This document shows positions 1 through 15,400 of a stretch of DNA of 64,000 nt, one piece after another. The stretch's first letter is position 1, and every line of letters begins with the position of its first letter. The notes beneath the pieces are model-generated. The model searched no databases, was not told the DNA's origin, and was given only the letters and a program-made list of their open reading frames with translations. The DNA comes from Anthopleura xanthogrammica. Taxonomy: Eukaryota; Cnidaria; Anthozoa; Actiniaria; Actiniidae. Where the stretch lies: the NCBI GenBank assembly GCA_964019055.1, contig OZ025215.1:2877001-2941000 (forward strand). The letters are read 5' to 3'. A program made the position numbers and the translations under genes.

Positions 1-142
1 AATATTTTTCTCTTGTTATTCATTCAGTTTTTTTTATTTTCGATCATTCTTGTCATGTCTATCACCCATTTTTTATGAAAGAAAGTGCAAGAAATGACAT
101 ATTTTTGCTTGTACAGTAACTTTCAAACCCACAAACTTTTAT

Positions 143-392
143 ACACCCATCAAGCATTCCGCGCTACTGCTCTAAGCGCATGCTCAGGGGATTAAAAAGT
201 GAGATAATATTTTGTAAAACATGTTATATTTTAGTTGTATTTTTCTTGTCAAACACAATTTTCATTAAATATTCAAGATCACAATTTTGAGTCAAATATA
301 CCAAAAAATTGCATATTGTACAAAATATTATCCCACTTTTTAATCCCCTGAGCATGCGCTTAGAGCAGTAGCGTGGATTGCTTGATGCGTGT
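143..392. repeat. Foldback (MITE-like) element in SMC2 intron
   Basis: Two arms of roughly 80-100 bp are inverted copies of each other: the left arm (143 onward) and the right arm (ending at 392) share the inner sequence CTCTAAGCGCATGCTCAGGGG and the run that follows, around an AT-rich centre. No coding capacity is visible. It lies just upstream of the first SMC2 exon in the window. Confidence 0.8.
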
Positions 393-455
393 ATTAGTAT
401 GTGATTGTGTGCCTTGCATCTTCTTGTTTAAAACTGTCTATTTCATTTGTTGCAG

Positions 456-3400
456 GTTGTCATTGGAGGTAGAAATAAATACCTCATCAACGGATGTAAT
501 GCTAATAATACTCGTGTTCAGGATTTGTTCCGTTCAGTCCAGCTCAACATCAACAACCCACATTTTCTCATCATGCAGGTAAAACTCCATGCCGATGAAA
601 ATAATAATAAAAAAAGGAATTGAATGTACCTAATATTTTGATTCACTTACACAAAACTGACCTCTTAATTGATTCTGAGATGCAGAGCTTGAAATAACAG
701 TCTGTCAGTCGCGGGCCATGATGACTAACCTAGTTTTAGCTCAGTTGGTAGAGTAATACTGTACCTTGTTTCTGGCTCAATATTACTGGTCAAAATGACC
801 ATCAAGGCAAAGATTTGACCAGAAAAGTTCCAATTCTGGCCAATTCCGGACATTGTCTCGATGACTGGTCGTTATTTTAAGCCCTGAGATGTGATGATAG
901 TCTTCAAAAGAACTGTATTGCGGGTGGTCATGCATGATAATTTCATGAGGCTTTGATTATTTTTATGGTATCTTTGCCTCTAAGAATTGCCAAAGTCCTT
1001 ATCATGGCTGCCTGCATTTCACAGAGATCATCAGGTCTCAGAATCAAACTATTCTTATTTTTAAGCTTTCAACTTGATTGGCACCTGGCTCGGAATCAAC
1101 AGGGCTTGAAATAATGGCTGATCAGTTACCAGTCATGATGACCAGCCAAATTAGTTTAGCTTGGTAATACGTTGTTTCTGGGTCAATGTTCCTGGTCAAA
1201 ATGACATGACAGGCAAGTCCAAGATTTGACCTGACAAGTAAGGTATTCGATGATTTCGCCTACGCATAGTTTCGCCTACTGAAGTTCGCCTACGGATTAT
1301 AGTTTCGCCTACTGAAGTTCGCCTACTTATAAAATACATCGTAAAACCTATCTATGAAGTGTGAGATGGTAAACATACTGTCAATAGGGGAAAAATATAT
1401 TTTTCGTTTACAAAGAAAGAAAGTTGAATATGAATGTCAAGGCAAATAAAGTGAGAGAAACATCTTGAAAAATTTAGACGCCGAAAGAAAAACAGTAGCT
1501 TTTGTGTGACAACAAGAGTTTTACAATTCGTCATTGAAACCGGCTACTGAAAACTTCAGTAGGCGAAACTATGATCCGTAGGTGAACTTCAGTAGGCGAA
1601 ACTATGCGTAGGTGAAATCATTGTAATTCATCTCAAATTCTGCTGGGACATTGTCTGACAACTGACCATTATTTCAAGCCCTGGAATCCATAATAATTTA
1701 TCAATTAGGTATTTTCATATCAGGTATTTTTTGTTCAAATCTAACATTTTTTTAATGACAAAGATGCAATGAAATCAGTATTTTTATTGTTTTTTTTTTA
1801 GGGTCGCATAACAAAAGTACTGAACATGAAGCCGCCTGAGGTAACTTTTGTTGTGTAATATTTTTATTATTAGGATAATAACATGACTTTTGGAGGGCAT
1901 ATTGTTTATTTGTGGCCTGAGTAGCATCAATTTTGTGCCCGAGCGCAGCGAGGGTGCAAACAATGCTACAAGGGCCACAAATAAACAATATGCATGACAA
2001 AAGTCATGTTATTATCATTATCATTAATATACAAGACCAAATTATACAAAGTCTTCAATACCAAAAGTTGGGATTTTAATAAAACATTTTCATTCAAAAA
2101 CAAAGTTTTTATACACACGAAACAAGAAAACATCAAACGCATGCGCTTTGAAATGGTTTCCTTAAGATCTGATTGGCTGACAGCAGTCGTAAGACATTCT
2201 CTCAACCAAGCAGATCGAAGCAGGAAGGTAAATGCATTAGGGCGCTTAGCGTTTGGCCCGCTAGACTGAACGTTTTAGTGAGTGCATTTTAATATTTGGC
2301 CTTGTATATTGATGATAATATTTATTTATTATAATTTTGAATACTATACATGTAATTACTTAGTATGCATGTATTTCTAATTGATATTTATTCTTAGATC
2401 CTGTCAATGATAGAAGAAGCTGCTGGTACTCGTATGTACGAGAGTAAAAAGCAATCAGCCATGAGAACCATAGAGAAGAAAGACAGTAAACTCCAAGAGA
2501 TTGAAACAGTAAGGCATCAAGTGTGCTTGTTGAAAATTTCCACCAATCACTTTTTGAATTCAATATACTTTATAAAATAACTGTTATAAATCTCGCTTTC
2601 TAATTGGTTAATGGCGCATGCATTATGAGAGCACACAGCACTCACACATTTGTATTTTATGAGAACCATAGAGAAGAAAGACAGTAAACTCCAAGAGATT
2701 GAAACAGTAAGGCATCAAGTGTGCTTGTTGAAAATTTCCACCAATCACTTTTTGAATTCAATATACTTTATAAAATAACTGTTATAAATCTCGCTTTCTG
2801 ATTGGTTAATGGCGCGTGCATTATGAGAGCACACAGCACACACACATTTGTATTTTATGAGAACCATAGAGAAGAAAGACAGTAAACTCCAAGATATTGA
2901 AACAGTAAGACATCAAGTGTGCTGTTGAAAATTTGCCACAAACACTTGTTAAATTCAATATACTATATAAAATAACTGTTATAAATCTCGCTTTCTGATT
3001 GGTTAATGGCATGTGCATTATAAGAGCACACAGCACACACACATTTGTATTTTATAAAAGAAGTAAAAACTTGCTTGCTGTGCTGTGTGAAGTTATAAAG
3101 CACTTGGGGATTGTCAGAATACTCAAGAAGTGGTGAGAAGCACTCCGCTATGCATCATGCTCTTCCTAACGCTTATCTCATGTTCTGCAAGTCCCTGCAT
3201 GCTTTATAACTGTGCACAGCACACATGCATTTTGTATTTCTTCATTACCTTGGCATAATGAGGAGTAATGTAATCTATAGATTTTAATCATTTATATAGT
3301 TTATTAATATTTTCTAATTTTCACTAATGTTTTCATTTTAATTCTAAAGATTTTGAATGAAGAAATTACACCAACTCTCAAGAAGCTTAAAGAGGTAAGT

Positions 3401-6400
3401 CACTGGCACAAAGCATGAACTAAGATTGTCTTCTGGGTCCAAAATTTCATGAGCCTGGATGAATTAATTGTTAGGCTAGCTGCTTTAGAGAAACTGATGA
3501 TGATGGCAATATTTGACACTGTTTTATACTTTCTTTCCAGGAAAGAGCCTCATATCTTGAATATCAGAAGGTTATGAGAGAATTAGAGCATTATACGAGA
3601 CTTTACGTTGCACATCAATTTGTCATGGCTGAGGTAAAGACTTATATATTTATCATGCAGTGCAATTTAAGTGATATGGAAAACTATTTTGTATCTTTTT
3701 TGTAAAATAACAAGCACACAAAAATTAACAAAAAATATGCTGTTCTATTTTCTCTACGGCCTAGTTCAAACCTCAATCTTCTAATGAGCCAAACCTAATG
3801 ACATCAAAGAAGACTGCCTTATTATCCATTGTTTTCAATGCATTCAGCTGATGAGAAGTTGGATGTTTGAACCAGGCCTAAGTTTAAATTCCGAGAGCAT
3901 GTGCGCAGAAAAAAATTCGGTTTCCTAAACATACACTCATCTAAAATGACATTTCAGCTGCCAATCAGAGCATGTGTTAGAACTCAGTTATTTTAAAAAC
4001 TTTGATTTAACTTAAAATACTTGATATTCTGTGATAGAAAATGCAATCCACTTCAGCAACAGAATTGGAAAGCATGAAAGATGGAATAAGAAAACTCCAG
4101 GAGAAGATGGTTGAGGTTTGCTAACATTATTACAGTGCAACGCACCTAACCGTGGCCGCCCAATTAATTTTAAAACTCGCTCAACTATTTCAGCTTGTCA
4201 TGTTTTTGGTTCTTTCTGTCACAAATAGAAATAAAATCTTTGCTTACATGACTTTGACCTCATGTGAAAATGTACCAATGCTCGTACTCCTAAAAATACT
4301 TGTAAAAAATGTAATTGGGTGGCCACAGTTAGGCGCGTCACACTATGATAAACTAGTAGAGACTGCCTTATACATGTACACCAAATCTCATCTCAGGTGA
4401 TAATCAAAAATAGTTGAAATAAAAAAATTAAAAAGATCGAACTAGGAACTCTCTTATGGAATGGCATGCAAATACAGTAATTATGTACTTTATGACAGTG
4501 TCTTGGAAAACAATTGCAAAACCGTCAGTCAACGTGGTCATCACACTCACTCACTCGTTCATATTTACAAATTCAAAGATTTTCATTCCAAGAAAAAATT
4601 TTCCTTTTGTTTTTACCTCATACTTCAAGGTTTACAATACACTTATGCCTAAATTCAATTTTAGAATTACGCATGTACATGTATGGACACGTCGAAAGTT
4701 TTGTCTACACGTGTCTAGACAGGTGACCATATGACATAAAGAATAGTAGTAGCCTGAATATTTTTAAAAGCAATCTTAAAACTTTTCTTTTTAAACAAGC
4801 ATATGGTTAAATAATACTAGTTTTACTCTTTTAAATATTTTTAGATTCATATATATATATATATCTTTTTTCTTTTTAGATATACTCAAATTTTTAGATA
4901 TGCTATGACCAACATTTTGTTTTATATATTATATTTATTAACCTTTTGTAAAGCGCCTTAAAATTTTAGATTTGCGTGCTATATAAATAAAGTTATTATT
5001 ATTATTATTATCTAGATCCATAGATAAGATACCAAGTACAGTTACGTAAAAGTCCCAAAGGTTGTCGCTGTAATGAGAGTTGACTGCACTTGACGTCACC
5101 AATCCCACAGCAACCTTGTTCGTTGGTTGAAGTGCTATAATGATAAAATTTTGCTATATTTTAGATTAAGAAGCAAGTAGAAAAGATCGATGCTGAGATT
5201 GCAGAGTTGGAGAAGAAACGAAATGCTGTATGTCACATTTTTGTGGTATAATAGAACAGTAATACAGGGATGGCAGAGCTTTTTTGGAAGTGGGGGAGCT
5301 CAATAGACCCTTTTCAAATATGACGTCTATGACGTCAAACAAGGAGTTGGAGAATGTCCTGGATGTCATGAGTGATAATGATTGTGTTTTGAAATCTGGA
5401 GGGTATTCTAGTCCCAGATGCTGCTAGTGGAAATCATTGGGTTTCGACACCCTGGACATTCTCTTTTTCCTCGTTTGACGTCAGAGAGGCCATATTCAAA
5501 AAGGGTCTATTGCACAGGGGTTTCAATAGAAGGCGGTTACCGGCGGTCAATCGCCGGGTACTTAACTTTATTATATCCACTTTGAAATCACTAGCAAATC
5601 CTGTAATCTGATTGGCTCTCAGTAGATTGATTCAAGCACAAATCGCACTATTTTGAGTCCGAATCGCATCTTTTTGTCAGCCAATCACAATGCAACACTA
5701 GAAAAGGTAACCAATCAGATTACAGGATTGTATGTAATCAGCCAATCAGATTACAGCAAATAAGGAACATAAAATGTAGCTTTTTTCAAGTTTGACTGGA
5801 ATTTTTTGTTACAAAAAGAAACAAAATACCGGCTATTTGTGAATAAATACTTTTGTATTTATCACAAATTTAGTGTCTATCTAGTATGATTTCAAAATGG
5901 ATATAATAAAGTGATAATTGAACTTCGTGTCGTGCAATTTTGGTCTGATATCAAACTTGCGATTACAAATCACACTCCCGCTACGTGGTCGTGTGATTTT
6001 GTTATCGCGCGTTTGATATCAGACCAAATTGCACTCCACTTAGTTCAATTACCATTATTTATACCGGCAGCTATTTTACAAATCAGTCTCAATAAATAAG
6101 AAGTAAAATTATTGGAAACAGACGCCTACATTCGAATCCCATCCGTCTGCTTCAAATATTATTGAAACCCCTGATTGCACCTCAGGCAACATGGTATGAA
6201 AATCAAGCCTCGTCTTGGAAATGTAAAATATTCCTTTGACATGCATGGTGATTTTTAATAGTTGTACCAAAATGTACATTTCTCCTAAAAAAAAAATTGG
6301 TTGCCCCCCTCCCCCCCCCCCCTTTCCTGCAGCAATTTACCTGATCCTTGTATAATAGTAAAACCACTAAAATACCTCCAAAACCTTATTATATTATGAT

Positions 6401-9400
6401 GTCAAATTATACAATTATGTGCATTTAAATTCTGTGCTATTAAAAACAGTAATATACATATATTTTGTTTTAATTCACTAGTTTTTTAGCATTTCAAGTA
6501 TATTTGTAATTTGATATTTTTTGTGATTATAGGAATCAGGAGAAATCATGAAGCAATTGGAAGTCAAATATGATGAAGTTTCAAAGGTTTTTACCCAATT
6601 TTTGTCTCAATTCGCCAGTACCGAAAGAGTATGATTACCCATTCCGAAGTTGGGGAAAACTGGGTCGATTTGGTATTGCATTGCATTGTGGGACTGTTTT
6701 TTTGAGAAACTGAAAAGCAAAGATTTGATTGGACAAGTTCGAGTTGTGGCTGGTCATTGTCCGATGACCGGCCATTATTTTGAGCCCTGAAGTATAAATT
6801 AAAATTTTTTTTTTTCAATATTTATACTGGATCATCCAATTTAGCAAGGCTAGTTTAAATGGAGTCTTAAAGTGTTCACGATAGATAAATCTAATCTATG
6901 CAATAATTGTGTATTTGTACTAACAGGCTGATGTCAAAGCAAATTCAGACTTAAAACATGCAAAAGAGTCCTTGACTGCAGAGAAGAGAAAGAAGAAAAA
7001 CACTGAGAAAAGCCACAATGATGTAAATAATGGATTCCTTTTGATATGTTTTCCCCTTACCATATTCTCTAGCCTTTCATTCTACCAATTATTTCTATTT
7101 CTGCATAGCACTAATCCTTCTTTTCCTTTAACACTTTCTCTCTTTCCATTTTTATCCCTTCTACTAACTTCTCTTTCACTTTGCTTTTCCCTTTCCTTTT
7201 CTTCCTCTTTCCTTTCTTTAATTTTCATTTCTCTTACTTTTTCTTTTTTCCCTTTCCATTATTCCTTTTTCTTCCATTCAAATTTTACTCTGACTCTTGT
7301 CCTGTTTTCCCAGTTTTCCTCTGTTCTTTACATGTACATATACATGTGTTTCCCTTTTCTTCTCTTTCCATTTCCTCCTCCCTTTCTTCCTCTCCTTTAC
7401 TTTAACTTTCACATTATTACTGTACATATATTTTAGGACCAGCAACAATTGAAATCCAAAGAAAAAGATCTCCAAAAGTTAAATGACTCCCTGGCCAAGC
7501 TTGAAGACAAGAGTAAGAAAGACTCAGATGCAGTCCAAGCTGCACAGGATCATTACCATGCTGTATCTGCTGGCCTGTCCAGTAATGATGATGGTGAAGA
7601 GAAAACACTGGCTGATCAGATAATGAGTAAGTGGCATTTCATGCTCAACTGTAGAGAAGCTTATTAAGTATAATTTGAACATGATTGACTTTACTCCCTG
7701 TGTTCCCCCTTTTTCTTTCATTTCTCCCACTTTCCCTCCCACTTCCTTCTTTGTTTCCTTCCATCCTTCCCTCTTTTTCTTCCCCTTCCTTCCTTCTTCT
7801 CTGTTTTCCTCTCTGTTCCTTACATTATTTTTACTTACTAAATACTCTTATTACAGCCAGTAAAAAAGACATCAGTTCTGCTGAAACAGAGTCAAAACAG
7901 GCACAAATGAAGTAAGCAAAAAAATTAAAAAATTAATGAATGGGAATTTTACAATGGAATTTAGAAGTTAATTTTTGTGGAGGAAAACCCTTGAAGCACA
8001 GGAGAGAACCAACAAGTAACTCTACTGACATCACATCACATACGACACCAAGTCAAACCTGGGTTGCGGGTTAACCCACCCCTGTGCTTATCTTAAATTG
8101 AGTTGAAGGTACATTACAGTCTGTTTGAAAAGCAGGATTTGTGCCTTGAATAAGTCAGTGATTTAGCATTAGGACGCAAACATCAAAGACACTGGCGCAA
8201 GCTCATTTTTTCGTGCTCACACCATCCCTATCAAAATTTCTGCCTGTTGAGGACATCAACCTTGTGGAGGATGGTGCACACATGGAAAAAATGTGCTCAC
8301 ACTGACTTCTCTCCCATTTGAGTCCTGATGCTAAACCAGTCTAATTCTTGAGAATACTTGGAATTGTACCTGAGTGAGAAATCTTGAGTGAGAAATCTTG
8401 AGTGAAGCCTGTTTTGAATGTGTACTCTGTTCTCTTGTAGAATAAAGCACTGTCAAGCAGAACTTAAGAAGAAAAAATCAGAATTGAAAACCACAGAACA
8501 AGAATATGAGAAAGACAAGAAGGCGTTTGATACCGTTGAAAAGAGTAGAACAAAACTAGAGGTATTCGATCATTGGGTTTCTTCTTTATTGATGTTAAAA
8601 ATAGTCTAAAATATACTGTACAACACCAAGTAAATAGTGAAGTTGCTTTAGTTTTTAAATCTGAATTGTTATCCTTGCTTTTTTAGAATGAACTTAAGAA
8701 ACTTAATTATGAAGATGGGAAAGAAGAAAAGCTTACAGCTCAAAAGTGAGTGTTTAGTACTTAGTGCATTCAGTGTTCTTACCAGATTGTGCCATTGTGG
8801 CATTGCCATACTTGAGGGGTCAAGAGGGTGCATGACTTTTTCTTATGCAAATGAATTCTTCTTGTGTTTAATCATTCCTCACCTTTCATTAAAAAACTGC
8901 AAATTCCATGCGGCATCAAGTTACATTGATATAAAGCATTACTGTCCAATTTCTAACCTTATCATAAGTGTGGACCCCCTCCTATTACACTCTGTAGAAT
9001 ACAAATCTATGTGGCACTTTAATTGAGTTATTTTGCATGCTAACCGTGTCATTGAACACGCTTACCGTGTTAAAGGGTATAAAGGGAGCAAAACAAAAGC
9101 AAGCGTGTCAGTATCGTTTCTCTGATTAATTATGTGCATATCCGTGTTACATCGCATGCTAAGCGTGCCGTGTCATCGCACGCATGTCCGTGTCATCACC
9201 TTTTTACCTTAAGTCCTGTGGAGGGTCACATTTAGTATTATTATAGTTATTATCTTCATAATCATTAATTATCATCCAACACTGTCATTTATGGGTACTT
9301 CACGCAAACAGTCTTTGTTCCTTGGAAATAATGGATGCTCTTATAACGCACACACCATCGACCAATCAAAAAGTGAGATTTGTGATAGTTGTTTTAGGCA

Positions 9401-12400
9401 ATGTTTAGCAACAATTGGCACTTTTCTGGCCAAATGCCTCTTAGCCCATTCCCCCTGACAGGTCTCATTAACTGGTCACATGTACAATATCAGTCCAATG
9501 TTATTAAAAGTTCCAAGGCATTGTTTAATCAGTAGTTTATCAAGTATATTTTTGCAATTTGTATTTTATTTTCAATAGACGAAAACTGGAAACTGAAGTT
9601 TCAAACCTGAGGACTAAAGCAGAAACTCTTGAAGCCAAGTAAGTTTTTGGCACAAAAATTACGTAATCGTGTACAGTTGTACTCTTATGTATCACCAGCC
9701 GACATGTACATGTGTTGACAGGTTGACAATCTCCTGACTGTCTGCCAAGGTACAGTCAACACTTGACCAACACAACCAATTATTCTACTTCTGAAACTTT
9801 AATCAAAGCTAGAAAATGATAATTTGTCTTGAATGGTTTTTTAGATTCCCCAACTTGCAGTTTCAGTACAAAGATCCAGAGCCAAGATTTGACAGGAAAA
9901 AGGTACATTAAAGAGAAAATAATGTTGTACAGCACTAGCGTAGGGAGGGGAGGAAACGGGGGGCATGTGCCCCTCCCCCCCCCCCAAACTTTTGGTAAAT
10001 TGGTAATTCTTTGTTTTTTTCCCTTTTTTTTGGCCCCCTTTTTTTTTGTACTTGGCGCCCCCCACTTTAGTAGAGAAAGTTTTATTCCCTATTTTGTCGT
10101 AAATATTGCGGTTTTTCTTGTTTTTTTTATTTTGCTTCGGCGATTTTTGGCGGAGGTGCCCCCTCCCCCCCCAGAACCTAGGTCCTTGCTACGCCCCTGT
10201 TGAACAGTAACTAGGAGAAGGTGATGCCTTTGTAATTACATCTGCATATACTGGTTAGACCCTCAAGTCGTCTCAAGCTCTTTCTTTCTTTCTTCTTGAT
10301 ACCTAACCAACAAATTGTTGACAGACTTACAGCATGACGCACGAAAGTATGGCCACTTTTAATATATTGGCATACTTCTATGCACAGGCTTTTGCTGCCA
10401 AACAAGCTTTTACATGCCTTACTTGGTAAAACCAGACAGCGTGGCATCAAATGTGTCTGTTTAAAGTACAAAATCACATCCAGAGAAGAATGCGAATACA
10501 TTAAATGTGGTCATACTTTTGTGTGTCATGCTTTAAACTATAAATAGCAGTTACGGCTGACAAATTATTGATAATACAGCCATCAATAATTTTATACCAT
10601 TAAACAGCCAAAAATTAATGTTACGATTTTTATCTATATTTTCAGGTCAAGGGTTTGGTAGCACAGTTAATCAAAGTTAAAGATGTCAAGAATGCAACAA
10701 GTCTAGAAGTGGCTGCAGGTGGAAGGGTAAGTATTGGATAATTATATGTCAATTTCTAAATATTTTACTTTCAATAGTCCCTTTCACAGTTCTTTGCACC
10801 ATCTGGAAAGGTAGCTGTTCCTTTGCATCGAAGCGAGACGAATGATGAGCTTGCAATGATAGAGATATTTGAATAATTGTCCAAGGTGTTAAAAAAGGTC
10901 TCTATCATTGCAAGTTCACAGTTGGTCTAGCTTCGATGCCAAGGCACGGCTTTAACAAGCCAATTCTAATTCAGTCTGTGATTTTACTTAGCATACTTTC
11001 ACAAAGTTCTTCATCTTCGTATTAGTTAATGTTCACTGAATTAAGCAGAGGCAAACCAATCAGGATCACATGCAGCTTGGCCCTGACTTTTGGTATAATA
11101 TTTGTGAGTTAGCCATGCGCTGACTTACATCAGCCCAGAGGTTGTTTCACGGCTCAATATCTTAGTTAGCTGTGCCCTGACTTTGATCAGCCCAGAGGTT
11201 GAAGTTTTTTGAGAAAAATCATTCTACTCCAAATTGTTCTAATTAATAGTTGCATGACTTTTCTTGTTCTGTCGTTCCATATAGCTGTACAATGTTGTAG
11301 TAGACTCAGAAACAACAGGCAAAAAACTGCTTCAGAATGGACAGTTAAAGAGACGCTACACTATCATACCACTGAACAAGATCTCTCACAAGACAATTCC
11401 TAATGAGGTGGTTAGCAGGGCTCAGGATTTGGTATGTCAAGATCTTATTTACCATAAGTCAAATTAACGTTCCCCTGTAAATTCTCACAGTTCCAGTGGC
11501 AGATGCAGGGTTTTGTTTATGGAAGGGTGTAGCGCTGTAGGTGCACCGTCCACGAAAAAATGCCAACCCCCCCCCCCCCCCCCAAAAAAAAAAAACATCC
11601 AACCTTGTATTTGGTATAGACTTCTTAAGGGTGCAACCCTTAGAATCAAAGAAAGAAATCATTATTTTGTAATGGTTATCTTCCAAGTAGGGCACAAAGT
11701 GATCCGTGGGGAGGGCTATGCACCCCTTGCATCCCTCCCCTAGATCTGCCCCTGAGTTACATACGTAAAAATACCAAACCAAACAAGCTACAATCTTGGA
11801 CAAAAAGGGTTGAGAATTTTTGATCATATCAAAAAAATGGAATTTTCCTCATAAAATATTATCTAAACTGAAATTCCCCCTCCCCCCAGCACAGTGTTGG
11901 TTCCATTGGCTAGTAGAGTTCCCTCTCGACAGACCCAACATTGTTCTGGGGGGAGGGGGGTCGTTGGAGAGGGATTTAACTGTGTTTTACACAATATATC
12001 CTTAAAAACTCAAAAATTCTCAACCATTTTGTCCAAGATTGTAGCCAAACCAGGGTTTTAGGGCGTTCCAAAAACATACAACTATTTGTATGTTGAGTGT
12101 TACAAACAAAATTCTCTTTCCCTATTCCTTGGAGACATTATGAAACTCCCAGACTCGCTTGTTCGCGATATGATACAGGAAACTCATAAATAAAAATGAT
12201 ATCAGGCTCTTAACATGTGATAATCTCTATATATTTAGGTTGGCAAAGATAGTGTTAATTCTGCTCTTTCTTTGGTTGGATACGAGAGTGAAGTCAAGGC
12301 AGCGATTGCTTATGTCTTTGGTTCTACTTTAGTGTGTGATACCATAGATCATGCTAAAAAGGTAGGTTAACTAATATCATTGTTTGGGTTTCCTGTGTAA

Positions 12401-15400
12401 AGCAAAGATCAAGGCTTAGAATATCCTGGCACCACTCTCACAGGGCTCAGAATAACAGACAGTTCAACATTTGCGTTCAAAATCGTATTTGACCAAACAA
12501 GTACCAAATTTGGCTGGACATTGACCGTTGACCAGTTGTTATTTTGAGCCCTGCTCTCACCAATGCGACCTGGGTTTGAGTTCCGAAGGGCTCAATGTCA
12601 TATGTGAGTAGAGTCGCGTGTTGGTTCTCTTCTGTGCTTCGAAAGGTTTTCTCTGGCTTCTCCGGTTTTCCTCCCACTGTATAAATCAACATCTAAATTC
12701 CAATTGGAATATCAGGACAAATAGCTACTCTGTAGAGGTGCCACTGCTAAATCCCATTTATTATACTTATTATATTTATTATTATTAACCACAAAGCCCT
12801 GTCATTCTTATTGCGCATGCTTGACAAAATGCTAGAAACTCTTGGAAATCCTAGGATTTTAAGCATTGTGATTGGATCGAAAACTTTGCGCAAAGGTTGG
12901 TCAAAACAAACTGTTCAAGCTTTCAAAAGAACTACATAAGCGCAAAAGGTACCTACAGAAAAATGAGCGATTCAAGAATAGAGCAGCTCCAAGCAGCTTT
13001 GAACAATAATTGTTTTTTAAAAGTCTGATATTTGGATCGTATTTATATCTTATTCACATTCAATTTCTAGGTTACATTTGACCCTAAAGTGAAAACAAGG
13101 ACAGTCACTCTTGAGGGGGATGTGTTTGACCCCGCAGGAACATTGACTGGAGGTATGTTGAATGCCATTCTAGCTAGAAGAGGGGGGGGGTGCGTGGGCA
13201 CCCTGTAACCTCCCCCTGTTTCTCCCTATGACCTCCCCCTGTTTCTCCCTATGACCTCCCCCTGTATCAAACAATTTCACTGACTTTTTAAATTACTTTT
13301 AATACTCTAGGTGCCCGGTCTTCCTCTGTTTCCATTCTTGCCAAGCTTGAAGAGCTCAAAGAAGCACAAGACAAGCTGACAGAGAAATCCAGTGAGCTGG
13401 AGAAAGTAGTCAAGGAACTAAACGGCTGTAAAAGTGTAGCTGAAAAGTAAGAACATCGAAATTACCGTGTTTACTTGAAAACGTGCCACCCCCAAATAAG
13501 CGCCGCGGTCCCGTTGAATTTTCGCACAGATTGAAAATATACTATTAAATTTAAAGAAAATATTTCTTTGTCGCGTCCAATTTTTAAATAAGCGTCGCCC
13601 TTGAATAAGCGCCGCATTTGAGGCGCGAAAAATTAATAAGCGCCGCGGCGCTTATTCGAGTAAATACGGTAACTTGATGCTAAAGTTTGAATTATATTTG
13701 TTGTGAATGAACCTCATGGAATTTTGTTATTCGACATGTTTTTATTCCCTAGGTACCAGCAGCTGAAGCAACAGTATGACTTGAAGGTCCATGAAGCAGA
13801 ACTAGCACAAACAAGAATGAAGCAAAGCACACACCATCATCAACTGGAGGAGATTAAAGCCATGGAGAACTCTATTGGTTAGTTAAGCAGGAAATACACA
13901 TTGCGATTTGTCTGCCCGATTCATCGTCCCGACACCATCGGGAAGCAAATCCTGCGTGTAGTTTAGAGCCCGATTGAAGCCCGATTGAAGCCCGATTCGA
14001 ACAAAATTCAATCGGCCCAATTCACAAAATCTGTAGCACTGTCACAGATTTTCTCATGTCGGCCCGATTTTTAAATTAAAATTGGGCTTGAATCGGCGCA
14101 CTAAAGTACACGCACGATTTGCTTCCTGACATATTCTGATGAATAATCGGGCCGACAATCGCGGCGTGTAGATGGGCTTTTACAAAATAGTACTGTATAT
14201 CAAATATTATATATATTATTACAAAGAAAGCCACTACCTTCCATAAACAGGGGGGGGGGGGGATCTTAGGAGAATATAAAGCAGTTATATTGAGTTAAAA
14301 GACTAAGATTTGAGTAAACTTCAAGTCTGTGAGTTAGCCATGCCTTGACTTAGATCATCCCAGAGCTTGTTTCAGGTTCAATCTGTGAGTTAGCAGTGCC
14401 CTGACTTTGATCAGCACAGAGGCTGTTTCAGGGATCAATCTGTGAGTTAGCAGTGCCTTGACTTTGATCAGCACAGAGGTTGTTTCAGGTTCAATCTGTG
14501 AAATAGCAGTGGCCTGACTTTGATCAGCCAGAGTTTGTCTCACAGTTCAATAAATTTGAAGTTTTTGTTGTTTCTTGTTTTGTAATTCAGAGGAACAGCA
14601 GCAAATCATATCCAAAGCTAAAGAAACTATTGCTGCAGCTACAGCAAAGTGCAAAGACGTTGAGGAGAAGATGAAGGTACAAAAAAAATTTCTGGAACGC
14701 CAGACATGTAATTTTTAGGGCTCAGATTGAAAGATTCTGACACAATACCTTGTTTATTTGATTCATATAGGAAGCAAAGACATACAGAGAAAGAGAGCTG
14801 AAGAAGGCAGAGGAAGACCTCAACAAGGCCAAGAAGAAAGCAGAGCAGTCAATCAAAGAAACCAAGACCAAACAACAGGTTAGAAGATACATATAGGATA
14901 TTACATGATATTACATGATATTATCTCTCACGAGTGAGTGCAGCGAACGAGTAAGAGATAATATCAGTACGAGAAGATAAAATTCGTATCTCCAAGCGGC
15001 CATGTAATGTTCTGTTTATTATATGAAATCTTCAATGAAAAATAACGGAGAATTTGAGAAGCTGAGCAAAAAGTCGAAATTTGACACCACCAGTGTTGAT
15101 AAAAATCGTATCCCCACTGGCCACTGGTGGGAGTGGGATATCAATTTTATCATTTTGATGTCACTCAATATCACACTCTATTTCATATAATAAAATCATA
15201 TATCATTTATCTATTTAACCTGTGAACAGGATCTCCCATCCCTATTCACAGGCTACATGCTCATGGGAGTTAGATTCTTTGTTTGAATCCCATCCATAAT
15301 GACTTACAAAGAAATAATTCTGAAGGGAATAACATTTGGTCTAACATGGTTGTTACATACCATAATCGTACCATATCGTACCATAATCGGTAGTATGGGT

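Noticed and set aside
731..775. tRNA-like D arm (TAGCTCAGTTGGTAGAG)
   Set aside because: No T arm or acceptor stem follows, and the stretch is part of MITE family A.
6972..7436. A 154-residue open frame rich in Phe, Leu and Ser
   Set aside because: It is a polypyrimidine intron joined to the 3' end of an SMC2 exon; the protein is low complexity.
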